The position numbers and the translations under genes were made by a program. A stretch of 16,391 nucleotides of DNA from Bacteroidota bacterium. Its GTDB lineage: Bacteria; Bacteroidota; Bacteroidia; Bacteroidales; VadinHA17. Location: assembly GCA_030628785.1 (NCBI GenBank), contig DAOVQI010000021.1:1-16391 (forward strand). Reading direction: 5' to 3'. Positions 1 to 7,685 of the stretch are shown in pieces. The notes below the pieces were generated by a model. The model was not told the DNA's origin. It saw only the letters and a program-made list of their open reading frames with translations, and did not search any database. Positions within the stretch are counted from its first letter, which is position 1, and each line of letters begins with the position of its first letter.

Positions 1-370
1 GTGATTTTTTGTCACTTCTATTAACCACTTTACCTGATATTCTATCTTTTTTCTTCTCCAGGGTAATAACTATTCCATATAATAATGATTTTGTTACAAT
101 GAATTCTTTTGCTTGATAACTATCTTTAGAAAGAATAATTGCTACAGGAGGTTCACTGCTAAAATCAGAAATAATAAATGCCCCATTAAGGTTGGTTTTT
201 GTCTCATTTTCTGTTCCTTTAACAATAATATGAACCTTTTCAATTGGTTTCTTATTCTCAGCATCAATAATTTTGCCCGAAACTGCAATTCCAACCTGGG
301 AATATGAAACGGAAATTACGCAGGATAATAAAAAAACATGAATTGTAATTATTTTATGAGTTAATTTCAT
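1..370 (-). CDS. Exported protein with carboxypeptidase-regulatory-like domain, partial
   Basis: An open frame starts at the ATG at 370-368 and runs off the left edge after 123 codons, so only the N-terminus is visible. The first ~24 residues form a signal sequence (MKLTHK, then a hydrophobic stretch ending in VSYSQ). A cysteine at residue 17 after LLS could be read as a weak lipobox, but cleavage near SYSQ looks more likely. Residues ~28-95 fit a carboxypeptidase-regulatory-like (CarboxypepD_reg) beta-sandwich: VSGKIIDAENKKPIEKVHI, then a TNLNGAF turn. This domain commonly begins TonB-dependent receptors and other surface proteins of Bacteroidota. The diagnostic part lies outside the window, so the product cannot be named. 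A short inverted repeat (372-378 with 391-397) lies just 5' of the start codon. Confidence 0.75.
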   Translation of the reverse strand, partial: MKLTHKIITIHVFLLSCVISVSYSQVGIAVSGKIIDAENKKPIEKVHIIVKGTENETKTNLNGAFIISDFSSEPPVAIILSKDSYQAKEFIVTKSLLYGIVITLEKKKDRISGKVVNRSDKKS

Positions 371-647
371 ATGATGTTGTTCTAGAAAATAACATCAAGC
401 AAGTTACAAAAAATTAAGAATTTTTTGAGATTTATAAATGGATAAAAAAATAATTTGAACAAGGAAAAACTATTGAAACGAATTAAGAAATTTGCATATG
501 AATTAACAGCAATTTTTGTTTCGTCCCGAAAAACTCCAAAGGGTAAGTAAAAAAATATTTACTAAACTAAATTATTAACAATACAAGCAAACTATGCAAC
601 GGCATATAATGGGATGTTAATAATTTTGCTAAATTTTTTAAAGACTT

Positions 648-797
648 TCAAGCTTCACCATCTGGGCAAGAAACATGGACATGAAGCTTCGTTTCCTCCC
701 GTGAAAAAAAGAAAAACCCGCATCCTTTATATCTAAAAACAGTCGGGTTTAAAGTTCTAAAACGTAAATAGGAATATTTGGTATAATAAAAGAACAT
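648..797 (-). pseudogene. Relic of a DUF4160 gene
   Basis: The minus-strand frame from the ATG at 797-795 to the TGA at 650-648 encodes 49 residues. From residue 17 it reads NPTVFRYKGCGFFFFSREE and then KLHVHVSCPDGEA. From memory, this matches the start of DUF4160 proteins: MPTV..., RFFFYSNE..., HxHV and GDGEAK. Intact members are about 75-90 residues. Here the usual initiator Met before PTV is Asn (AAC, 749-747), and the frame ends at a stop right after GEA, where the conserved AKFWLEP segment should follow. Both ends are therefore lost. The 16 residues before NPTV do not belong to the family and come from flanking repeat sequence. DUF4160 genes often lie beside DUF2442 genes as small, toxin-antitoxin-like pairs; I see no DUF2442 partner here. 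Confidence 0.72.
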
Positions 798-810
798 AGT
801 TTCACAAATT
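791..810. repeat. 20-base motif, copy 1 of 2
   Basis: The sequence agaacatagtttcacaaatt recurs with one mismatch at 16358-16377. Read on the minus strand with the two flanking bases, it gives TAAATTTG (812-805), a full match to the Bacteroidota -7 box, followed by GAAACTATGTTCTT. Confidence 0.6.
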
Positions 811-812
811 TA

Positions 813-862
813 CCCTGTGGAATAAAGGCGAAGCCTTTACTGCAGAGCAGTATTTCACAGGG
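813..862. repeat. Branched palindrome (outer stem plus two hairpins)
   Basis: A 10-bp outer stem (813-822 with 853-862, one G-T wobble) encloses two adjacent hairpins that share one base at 838. These are aaaggc-gaa-gccttt (824-838) and tactgc-aga-gcagta (838-852). The result is a compact three-way junction. The outer CCCTGTG/CACAGGG stem is shared with the element at 7686-7722, which suggests a dispersed, REP-like palindrome. There is no T-run after it, so it is not a normal intrinsic terminator. Confidence 0.7.
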
Positions 863-907
863 CTGGCGGAGAGTAAATTCCGATACGTATAAAATAAAAA
901 GCTTATA

Positions 908-941
908 GTTGTCGGATGATAAGGATTTCATTATATATTTG
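908..941 (+). promoter_or_regulatory. Putative promoter of the nuclease-nupC operon
   Basis: TATATTTG at 934-941 is a full match to the Bacteroidota -7 consensus TAnnTTTG. A weak -33 candidate, GTTG (908-911), lies 22 bases upstream, slightly too far. Transcription would begin near 948, giving a leader of about 43 bases before the ATG at 991. Confidence 0.45.
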
Positions 942-990
942 TATATGACTTCCGGGAAAGGGAAATGATTCCTTTCATTTTTTTTAAGGT

Positions 991-1605
991 ATGGATAAAA
1001 TAAGGTTAAATGTTCTTGGTATCTCGTATAGCCAGACACAATCAGGTGCGTATGCTTTAGTGCTCACCGAGGAACATGGCGACAGGAGGATCCCGATTAT
1101 CATCGGGGGTTTTGAAGCACAGGCAATCGCTATTCAGCTGGAAGGATTGTCTCCGCCCAGACCTTTAACCCATGATCTTTTTCTAAGCTTTGCCACAGCT
1201 TTCAATATTACCCTGATGGAGGTGAACATTTACAGGCTTGAAGAAGGTGTTTTTTATTCCAAACTTATTTGTGTAAATGGAGAAAGGGAAGTTACCATTG
1301 ATGCCCGCACATCTGATGCCATTGCCCTTGCATTACGTTTTAAGTGTCCGATTTTTACAACAGAAGATATCATGTCACAATCGGGTATTGTATTGGATGC
1401 TGAAAATGAAGTGGATGAAGAAATTGTTGACGACAAACCAATCCGTTCTTCTTTAGATAAGCCCCCTCCCCATAAATCAGGTGATGAATTTAAGGAATAT
1501 ACCGCTCAGGAGTTGAAGGAAATGCTTGATGTAGCAGTTAAAAAAGAAAATTATGAAAAGGCATCGTTGATCCGTGATGAGATGAACCGCCGGAAAAAAG
1601 CCTAA
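991..1605 (+). CDS. Bifunctional nuclease (DUF151) with UVR domain
   Basis: This 204-residue protein carries a DUF151/bifunctional nuclease domain at about residues 1-135. Visible motifs are IPIIIGGFEAQAIA (34-47), RPLTHDL (57-63) and DARTSDAIALALR (104-116). A charged, proline-containing linker (~136-167) leads to a C-terminal UVR motif (~168-201; YTAQELKEMLDVAVKKENYE), the short helical hairpin found in UvrB and UvrC that mediates protein contacts. Members of the family have been reported to have RNase and DNase activity; the substrate in Bacteroidota is not established. The start is supported by AAGG directly before the ATG. The gene is 5 bases upstream of nupC, so the two are almost certainly co-transcribed. 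Degrading nucleic acid and importing nucleosides would be a sensible pairing, but that link is inference. Confidence 0.9.
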   Translation: MDKIRLNVLGISYSQTQSGAYALVLTEEHGDRRIPIIIGGFEAQAIAIQLEGLSPPRPLTHDLFLSFATAFNITLMEVNIYRLEEGVFYSKLICVNGEREVTIDARTSDAIALALRFKCPIFTTEDIMSQSGIVLDAENEVDEEIVDDKPIRSSLDKPPPHKSGDEFKEYTAQELKEMLDVAVKKENYEKASLIRDEMNRRKKA

Positions 1606-1610
1606 ATTTT

Positions 1611-3161
1611 ATGTGTCCTAAAAAAAAGAACCCGCTTTTTCTTCTTTTTCTGATTTTTTTTCTTTCCCGGTCAATTTTTGCTCCCGCTCAAAATGTTTCG
1701 TTCGATTCATCTTCGGTACCGCAGGATAGTTTGTTAACCGTTTCATTACAGGCAGGTATTGAACCAAAAGACAAGATAACCCCTGAAGATAGCAGTCAGG
1801 TAGTAGTATCACACGAGGAACATCGTCAGGTGCTTCTCGACATAAACGCATTCAAACCCCGGTTCACTTTAATGAAATTGTTAAGGGGATTATTGGGAAT
1901 GTTCTTTCTTATTTTTCTTGCGTATATTTTTAGCAGTAACCGCAAAGCCATTTCCTGGAAGGTTGTGGGAACAGGGCTGGCTTTGCAACTCCTTCTGGCA
2001 ATTGGCATCCTCCAGGTCCCTTTCATTCAGGCTATTTTTGAGTATGCAGGAAAAATATTCGTAAAAATTCTGGATTTTACCAATTACGGAACACAATTTC
2101 TTTTTAAGTCCATGTCGACCGGTAAAATTGAACCACCCCTTGTAACGTTTGCCATTACTATATTGCCTACCGTTATTTTCTTCTCAGCCCTAACCAGTGT
2201 TTTATTTTATTACGGCATCATACAAAAAGTGGTTTATGCTTTCGCCTGGGTAATGACAAGGTTAATGAAATTGTCGGGGGCTGAAAGTTTGTCTGTTGCC
2301 GGTAACATATTTCTGGGACAAACAGAATCTCCGTTTATGATCAAAGCCTACCTTGAAAAAATGAACCGATCCGAAATTTTACTGGTTATGGCCGGAGGTA
2401 TGGCAACCCTTGCCGGTGGTGTATTGGCTGTGTATATAAATTTTCTGGGTGGCGATGACCCGGTTCAGCGATTGCTGTTTGCAAAACATCTTCTAACGGC
2501 TTCGGTTATGGCAGCTCCAGGGGTGGTTGTAATCTCCAAGATCCTTGTCCCCCAAACAGAGGATATCAGCCAACAGGCAGAAATTTCAAGGGATGTGATC
2601 GGTAAAAATGTACTTGATGCCATATCGAACGGAACAAAGGAAGGAGTGCGCCTGGCTGTTAATGTCGCCGCCATGCTCCTGGTATTCCTCGCTTTTATTG
2701 CCATGTTCAATTATGTTTTTGCAAAGATCGGAGACTGGACTACTTTAAATCCGGTTATCGAGAGGGTAACCGATGGACAGTACACTAAGTTGTCATTGGA
2801 ATTCATTCTTGGCTACGCATTTGCTCCTCTAATGTGGATACTTGGTGTTTCGGTGGAAGACATGACCTTGGTGGGTAGGGTTTTGGGTGAAAAAATTATA
2901 CTGACTGAATTTATTGGATACATTAGTCTGGCTGATCTCAAAGATGCCGGAGCATTTACTCAACAAAAATCAATTGTAATGGCAACCTATATGCTATGCG
3001 GTTTTGCCAATTTTGCTTCCATCGGTATTCAAATTGGTGGAATCGGATCTCTTGCCCCCGGTCAACGGGTATTGCTTTCCCGGTTTGGTATGCGGGCTCT
3101 ATTAGCCGGAACCCTGGCATCGCTTCTCTCTGCAACCATAATTGGAGTGATTTTAGGATAA
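1611..3161 (+). CDS. nupC: CNT-family nucleoside transporter with exported N-terminal extension
   Basis: This 516-residue protein belongs to the concentrative nucleoside transporter family, inner-membrane symporters that import nucleosides with Na+ or H+. The core begins near residue 88 and shows GNIFLGQTESPF (231-242), GEKIILTEF (426-434) and CGFANFASIGIQ (463-474). By comparison with the Vibrio cholerae CNT structure, Q237/T238/E239 would contact the base, and E433, N467 and S470 the ribose; all are kept. In the usual NEF motif the Asn is Thr here (TEF). The N-terminus is unusual: MCPKKK plus a hydrophobic segment ending APAQ looks like a cleavable signal peptide, followed by ~60 polar residues before the first membrane helix of the core. 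Bacterial NupC proteins are usually ~400 residues. It follows the nuclease gene by 5 bases. Confidence 0.92.
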   Translation: MCPKKKNPLFLLFLIFFLSRSIFAPAQNVSFDSSSVPQDSLLTVSLQAGIEPKDKITPEDSSQVVVSHEEHRQVLLDINAFKPRFTLMKLLRGLLGMFFLIFLAYIFSSNRKAISWKVVGTGLALQLLLAIGILQVPFIQAIFEYAGKIFVKILDFTNYGTQFLFKSMSTGKIEPPLVTFAITILPTVIFFSALTSVLFYYGIIQKVVYAFAWVMTRLMKLSGAESLSVAGNIFLGQTESPFMIKAYLEKMNRSEILLVMAGGMATLAGGVLAVYINFLGGDDPVQRLLFAKHLLTASVMAAPGVVVISKILVPQTEDISQQAEISRDVIGKNVLDAISNGTKEGVRLAVNVAAMLLVFLAFIAMFNYVFAKIGDWTTLNPVIERVTDGQYTKLSLEFILGYAFAPLMWILGVSVEDMTLVGRVLGEKIILTEFIGYISLADLKDAGAFTQQKSIVMATYMLCGFANFASIGIQIGGIGSLAPGQRVLLSRFGMRALLAGTLASLLSATIIGVILG

Positions 3162-3194
3162 ACGGGATCATACTTGGATGCCTTGAACCGTATG

Positions 3195-3210
3195 CTAATC
3201 AGTGTGTTGA
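3195..3210 (+). repeat. 16-base motif ctaatcagtgtgttga, copy A
   Basis: The motif lies 33 bases after the nupC stop codon, on the coding strand. It is identical to copy C (14571-14586, minus strand) and differs by one base from copy B (12154-12169, minus strand). A 7-bp-period AT-rich array follows 26 bases later. Confidence 0.75.
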
Positions 3211-3236
3211 AGAGTAGGGAAAATAGATAGTTATGA

Positions 3237-3271
3237 AATGTTATATGTTATAAGTTATTAGTTAAATGTTA
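3237..3271. repeat. 7-bp-period AT-rich array (5 units)
   Basis: Five consecutive 7-mers read aatgtta, tatgtta, taagtta, ttagtta, aatgtta. Each ends in gtta. Arrays of the same period and similar unit occur at 11805-11839 and, on the other strand, at 12111-12141. Confidence 0.75.
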
Positions 3272-3409
3272 TTTATTTAATCCGTTAATTTTTTTTTATG
3301 CCAGATCTAAAAATAAAAAAGGAAAATAATGAAGAAATCAAGACACATAAAATCAATATGTTAGAAGTGACATCTAAACACCTGTACCTATAAACTATTT
3401 TATTATCTG

Positions 3410-5371
3410 ATGAAAAGAAATTCAATACTCCTTTTAAGCCTGATATTCCTTTTTGGATTAAGTCAGAATGTGGATGCAGAAGAATACACATTATATTCTC
3501 CTGACAAAAAGATCGAACTGAAAATTACCATCAATGGTTCAATAAGCTATTCAGTGGTATTTAATAAAAAAACCATTCTAAGCCCATCAACCATTTCCCT
3601 TACTCTTGAGAATGAGACCGTTTTGGGTAAAGATCCGAAAGTATGGAAAACAAACAACAGGATGATTAATGAGAAAATATATCCGGTTGTGCCACAAAAA
3701 AACAGGGAAATTGATAATCACTTTTCGGAATTAATAATTCAGTTCAGAGGGAACTATAATTTGATCTTCAGAGCGTACAATGATGGTATTGCCTATCGTT
3801 TTGAAACCACGAAAAAAGGGGAAATAAAAATCCTGAAGGAAGAAGTAAAGTTTAATTTTCCTGAGGATTTTTTTGTTTATTATCCGGAAGAAGAGCGTTT
3901 TTTCTCACACAATGAGCGAGCCTATATTTACCAGCCGCTAAGTGAAATTTCCCCCGGAAAATTAGCCAGTTTGCCGGCGTTGATTGTGGCAGGCGAAGAT
4001 CTGAAGGTCGGTATAACCGAATCCGATCTGAAGGATTATCCGGGAATGTGGCTGAAAGGAACCGGGAGCACTTCACTGAATGGTGTTTTTCCTGCGGTTG
4101 CATTGGAAGTTGAACAGAAAAGTAACAGGGATGTTCCGGTGGTAAAACGAGCGGAGTTTATTGCCAAAACCACCGGAACAAGAAAATTCCCGTGGAGGGT
4201 TCTGATCTTTGCGGAAAAAGATGGAGACCTGATCGAAAGTGAAATGGTATTTAAACTTGCTGAACCAAATCAACTAAAAGATTATTCCTGGATAAAACCC
4301 GGCAGGGTAGCCTGGGATTGGTGGAACTGGAATAATATTTATGGTGTGGATTTTGAGGCAGGAGTAAACACTGAAACATATAAATATTATATCGATTTCG
4401 CCTCAAAACATGGATTAGAATATATAATACTGGATGAAGGTTGGTATAAGCTGGGTGATTTGCTTGATTTCAATCCGGATCTCAATATGGATGAACTGGT
4501 TGAATATGCAAAGGGAAAAAATGTCGGTATTATTCTTTGGGTTATCTGGAAAACCCTGGATGATCAACTCGAGGAGGCCCTGGGACAGTTTGAAAAATGG
4601 GAAATTAAAGGCATAAAAGTTGATTTTATGCAAAGAGATGACCAGTGGATGGTTAATTTTTATCACAGAATTGCCAGGGAGGCTGCAAAAAGACACTTAT
4701 TGGTTGATTTTCATGGTGCTTATAAACCAGCCGGATTGAGGCGTGCTTATCCGAATGTAATAACCAGGGAGGGAGTACGAGGCCTGGAATGGTGTAAATG
4801 GAGCGAGGTTGTGGATCCGGAACATGATGTAACCATACCATTTATCAGAATGTTTGCCGGTCCGATGGATTATACACCGGGAGCCATGGTAAATGCACAA
4901 AAGGAAAACTTTAAATCCATTTTTTCACGGCCTATGAGCCAGGGCACCCGGGTTCACCAGATGGCAATGTACGTGGTATATGAAAGTCCTCTCCAGATGC
5001 TCGCTGATAATCCATCGAATTATTTGAAAGAAAAAGAATGTTTCCGTTTTATGGCGAAAGTTCCGGTTGTATGGGATAAAACGATTGTGCTTGATGCAAA
5101 AGTGGGAGATCTCGTACTGATTGCCAGGAAAAAGGGAGATGATTGGTATGTTGGAGGAATGACGGACTGGCAACCAAGAGTGTTAAGCCTGGATCTGTCT
5201 TTTCTCGATGATGGGGAATATAATGCCGAAATATTCCATGATGGGTCAAATGCACATCGTTATGCAAGTGACTATAAAAAGCTGGTACAAAAGGTTTCAG
5301 CAAAAGGAAAAATTGAAGTTAAAATGGCACCGGGAGGCGGCTGGGTAGCTCATTTTACAAAAATTAACTAA
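3410..5371 (+). CDS. Glycoside hydrolase family 97 alpha-glycosidase
   Basis: This 653-residue GH97 enzyme is of full family length. Residues 1-23 are a signal peptide (MKRNSILLLS... VDA before EEY), so it acts in the periplasm or outside. The order is an N-terminal beta-sandwich (~25-290), a TIM-barrel (~295-560) starting at RVAWDWWNWN (299-308), and a C-terminal beta domain. KVDFMQRDDQ (403-412) holds D405 at the place of the nucleophile in retaining members; inverting SusB-type enzymes lack it and use glutamate bases. REGVRGLE (453-460) holds the acid/base candidates E454 and E460, and MFAGPMDYTPGAM (481-493) is a family signature. A retaining alpha-galactosidase-like activity is therefore favoured over SusB alpha-glucosidase, by inference. 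No SusC/SusD, regulator or second glycosidase is nearby. The hydrolase gene follows after one base. Confidence 0.9.
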   Translation: MKRNSILLLSLIFLFGLSQNVDAEEYTLYSPDKKIELKITINGSISYSVVFNKKTILSPSTISLTLENETVLGKDPKVWKTNNRMINEKIYPVVPQKNREIDNHFSELIIQFRGNYNLIFRAYNDGIAYRFETTKKGEIKILKEEVKFNFPEDFFVYYPEEERFFSHNERAYIYQPLSEISPGKLASLPALIVAGEDLKVGITESDLKDYPGMWLKGTGSTSLNGVFPAVALEVEQKSNRDVPVVKRAEFIAKTTGTRKFPWRVLIFAEKDGDLIESEMVFKLAEPNQLKDYSWIKPGRVAWDWWNWNNIYGVDFEAGVNTETYKYYIDFASKHGLEYIILDEGWYKLGDLLDFNPDLNMDELVEYAKGKNVGIILWVIWKTLDDQLEEALGQFEKWEIKGIKVDFMQRDDQWMVNFYHRIAREAAKRHLLVDFHGAYKPAGLRRAYPNVITREGVRGLEWCKWSEVVDPEHDVTIPFIRMFAGPMDYTPGAMVNAQKENFKSIFSRPMSQGTRVHQMAMYVVYESPLQMLADNPSNYLKEKECFRFMAKVPVVWDKTIVLDAKVGDLVLIARKKGDDWYVGGMTDWQPRVLSLDLSFLDDGEYNAEIFHDGSNAHRYASDYKKLVQKVSAKGKIEVKMAPGGGWVAHFTKIN

Positions 5372-5372
5372 A

Positions 5373-6686
5373 ATGAACAATTTATTTGTTTTTCTGATTT
5401 TGTGGCTTGGATGTCTAAATAGTATAGCCCAGGTTTCACAGAATAAGATCGACGTATCCAACAAGTTCCTGATTCTGTTAACGTCTGAACAGTTTGAGGA
5501 AGCAGCCGCCTGCTTCGACGAAATAGTTTTAAAACAACTACCTCCAGAAAAACTGAAACAAGTTTGGAGCAGTGTCAATGCTCAGGTGGGTAAGTTTAAA
5601 AAACATACGGATACACATACGGAACAAATACCAAATTATGATATCGTTTATCAGACATGTGAATTTGAAAACGCAGTCCTTGATGTAAAGTTGGTATATA
5701 CAAAGGAAGGTGATAAGATAACAGGATTCTTCTTTGTTCCACCGAAACCGAAAGAGAATGAAAAAATTCCACCTTATGCAGGACAGGACTCATACCTTGA
5801 GAAAGAAATTGAAATTCATTCCGGAAGGTTTATCCTGCCGGGAACCTTCACATACCCAAAAGATGTTACTGCTTTCCCGGTTGTGGTACTGGTTCATGGT
5901 TCCGGTCCGAATGACAGGGACGAAACCATCGGCCCCAATAAACCCTTTCTTGATCTTGCCTTGGGATTAGCCGCAAAAGGTATTGGAACAATACGTTATG
6001 ACAAACGAACCCTGGTTTACAGGGATAGTTTTCAGTTAGACAATTTTACCCTTGAAGAAGAAACAATAGAAGATGCTGTTGCGGCGATCGAATTTGTAAA
6101 AAAAAACATACTGGTTAATAATGTTTTTTTACTCGGTCATAGTCTTGGTGCAATTGCATCACCAAGAATTGCGGAGTTACAAAAGGATATTGCCGGAGTG
6201 ATCATGATGGCCGGCAACGCAAGGCCTGTGGAAGACCTGATTTTGGAACAAATGTTTTATATTTTTTCTATTGATGGACTTACCGAAGATGAGCAAAATA
6301 ATTTGCAGGAAATTGAGAAGCAGGTTGGTCGTGTAAAAAGCCGCTCTTTGTCCCCACAAACTCCTAAGGATAGTCTGCCTTTCCACACGCCGGCAATTTA
6401 TTGGCTTTATCTGCGCGATTATGACCAGGTGAAATCAGCCAGGAAACTGAAAATTCCAATCCTGTTGCTTCAGGGGGAAAGAGATTATCAGGTTACCATG
6501 CAAGATTTCAATATTTGGAAAAAAAACCTCTCCGGGAAAAAATCAGTTAAGTTTGTTTCCTATCCGAAATTAAATCATTTATTTATGGAAGGGGAGGGAA
6601 AAAGCACTCCGGCAGAGTATACCAAACAAAATCACATACCCGAATACGTAATCCGGGATCTTGCGGAATGGATCTTAAAGTATTGA
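5373..6686 (+). CDS. Exported alpha/beta hydrolase with N-terminal DUF3887 domain
   Basis: This 437-residue protein has a signal peptide (1-20, ending SIAQ) and a DUF3887-type domain (~25-125; SEQFEEAAACFDE). A serine alpha/beta hydrolase domain covers ~145-437. The catalytic set is complete: oxyanion segment HGSGPNDRDE (175-184), nucleophile S257 in GHSLG (255-259), D371 in LLLQGERD (364-371) and H402 in KLNHLF (399-404). Relatives are annotated as esterases or peptidase-like hydrolases of uncertain substrate. DUF3887 is a small alpha+beta domain often fused to such hydrolases. Its ATG is one base after the GH97 stop codon, so the pair is probably translationally coupled. A role in deacylating a sugar or glycoside that GH97 then cuts is possible but not shown. 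thyA follows after 22 bases. Confidence 0.88.
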   Translation: MNNLFVFLILWLGCLNSIAQVSQNKIDVSNKFLILLTSEQFEEAAACFDEIVLKQLPPEKLKQVWSSVNAQVGKFKKHTDTHTEQIPNYDIVYQTCEFENAVLDVKLVYTKEGDKITGFFFVPPKPKENEKIPPYAGQDSYLEKEIEIHSGRFILPGTFTYPKDVTAFPVVVLVHGSGPNDRDETIGPNKPFLDLALGLAAKGIGTIRYDKRTLVYRDSFQLDNFTLEEETIEDAVAAIEFVKKNILVNNVFLLGHSLGAIASPRIAELQKDIAGVIMMAGNARPVEDLILEQMFYIFSIDGLTEDEQNNLQEIEKQVGRVKSRSLSPQTPKDSLPFHTPAIYWLYLRDYDQVKSARKLKIPILLLQGERDYQVTMQDFNIWKKNLSGKKSVKFVSYPKLNHLFMEGEGKSTPAEYTKQNHIPEYVIRDLAEWILKY

Positions 6687-6708
6687 TGCGGGTAAAAAAT
6701 TACAGAGG

Positions 6709-7503
6709 ATGAAACAATATCTTGATTTGCTTGATCATGTAATGAAAAACGGAGTAAAACAGGTCGACCGTACGGGGACTGGTACAATAAGTGTCTTTGG
6801 ATATCAAATGCGGTTTCATCTTCCGGATGGTTTTCCATTGATGACCACTAAAAAGCTGCATCTGCGGTCAATCATTCATGAACTTCTATGGTTTTTAAAA
6901 GGGGATACCAATATTAAATATTTAAACGATAATAACGTAACCATTTGGAATGAGTGGGCTGATCAGAACGGTGATTTAGGCCATATTTATGGTTACCAGT
7001 GGCGTTCATGGCCAACTCCGGATGGAGGGAAGATCGATCAAATTAGTCAGGTTATTGAGTCGATTCAAAATAAGCCTGGTTCGCGACGACATATCGTAAG
7101 TGCCTGGAATCCCGGAGAACTCGATAAAATGGCCCTGCCGCCCTGCCATGTATTATTTCAGTTTTATGTATCAAACGGTAAACTTTCCTGTCAATTGTAC
7201 CAAAGGAGTGCAGATATCTTCCTGGGAGTACCTTTTAATATTGCTTCCTATTCCCTTCTGACCATGATGATTGCGCAGGTTACAGGACTTATCCCTGAAG
7301 ATTTTGTTCATACTCTTGGGGATGCTCATATTTACCTGAACCACATTGACCCGGTAAAGGAACAATTGTCAAGGGAACCGTTCAAATTACCTGCCATGAA
7401 GCTGAATCAGGAGATAAAAAGTATTTTTGATTTTACTTATGAGGATTTTGTTCTTGAAAATTACACGGCGCATCCACATATTAAAGGAAAGATATCGGTT
7501 TGA
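6709..7503 (+). CDS. thyA: Thymidylate synthase
   Basis: ThyA methylates dUMP to dTMP using methylene-tetrahydrofolate, releasing dihydrofolate. The protein has 264 residues, the same length as E. coli ThyA, and the key residues fall at the same numbers: R21, catalytic C146 (in LPPCH), R166 and D169 (in YQRSADIFLG) and N177. The start is supported by GAGG immediately before the ATG. It is 22 bases downstream of the hydrolase and in the same direction, so it may be read from the upstream operon as well. Its product dihydrofolate is recycled by FolA, encoded after the next spacer; the two are commonly adjacent, but here 589 bases of repeat-derived sequence separate them. Confidence 0.98.
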   Translation: MKQYLDLLDHVMKNGVKQVDRTGTGTISVFGYQMRFHLPDGFPLMTTKKLHLRSIIHELLWFLKGDTNIKYLNDNNVTIWNEWADQNGDLGHIYGYQWRSWPTPDGGKIDQISQVIESIQNKPGSRRHIVSAWNPGELDKMALPPCHVLFQFYVSNGKLSCQLYQRSADIFLGVPFNIASYSLLTMMIAQVTGLIPEDFVHTLGDAHIYLNHIDPVKEQLSREPFKLPAMKLNQEIKSIFDFTYEDFVLENYTAHPHIKGKISV

Positions 7504-7522
7504 AAGATAAAAGAAAAAGATT

Positions 7523-7623
7523 GGAACCATTCTGTGAGCAAAGCGAACAGAATGTCTCACGAGCAGGTTTGAGCGAACGATTGGCTCGAACGAAGTAAGA
7601 GCCAATCTTCATGAGCTGGTTCC
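7523..7623. repeat. Branched palindrome with two internal stems
   Basis: The outer stem ggaacca/tggttcc (7523-7529 with 7617-7623) encloses attctgt/acagaat (7529-7535 with 7547-7553) and gattggctc/gagccaatc (7579-7587 with 7599-7607). Both inner stems have 11-base loops containing gaacgaa- or gagcaaagcga-type sequence. The architecture, an outer stem with two arms, repeats that of 813-862 at a larger size. There is no T-run, so it is not a typical terminator. Confidence 0.65.
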
Positions 7624-7685
7624 AGTGCTTGGATTGTGGGAGCGAATAACGACATTGGGAGCGAGTAATAATGGAAGAATGCCTG

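Larger units (their letters stand above)
371..990. other. 620-base spacer: gene relic, palindrome, promoter
   Basis: This spacer separates two divergent genes and contains no intact gene I can support. From left to right it holds AT-rich sequence, a decayed DUF4160 gene (minus strand, 648-797), a 20-base motif repeated at the right end of the window (791-810), a branched palindrome (813-862), and a promoter-like element for the nuclease gene (908-941). A 32-codon TTG-initiated frame at 455-550 is too short to defend. Confidence 0.6.

Noticed and set aside
113..307. 64-residue plus-strand frame at the left edge
   Set aside because: It is antisense to the carboxypeptidase-regulatory-like gene, which has a coherent signal peptide and domain.
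455..550. 32-codon frame (LNKEKLLKRIKKFAYEL...) starting at TTG
   Set aside because: It looks protein-like but is very short, has no ATG, no clear ribosome-binding site, and no recognisable family.
714..750. Terminator-like hairpin aaacccg...cgggttt followed by a T-rich tract on the minus strand
   Set aside because: At first it suggested a ~90-base small RNA starting at the TAAATTTG box near 805-812. The T-tract is the poly-Phe codons of the DUF4160 relic and the stem is only 7 bp with a 23-base loop, so the gene relic explains it better.
749..1039. 96-residue minus-strand open frame upstream of the nuclease gene
   Set aside because: It overlaps the nuclease start, runs through the branched palindrome (giving a repeat-derived RQPCEILLCSKGFAFIPQGK stretch), and resembles no family I know.
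3298..3393. 31-residue ATG frame just before the GH97 gene
   Set aside because: It has a Lys/Glu-rich, low-complexity translation, no recognisable family and a weak start context; a leader-peptide role has no support.
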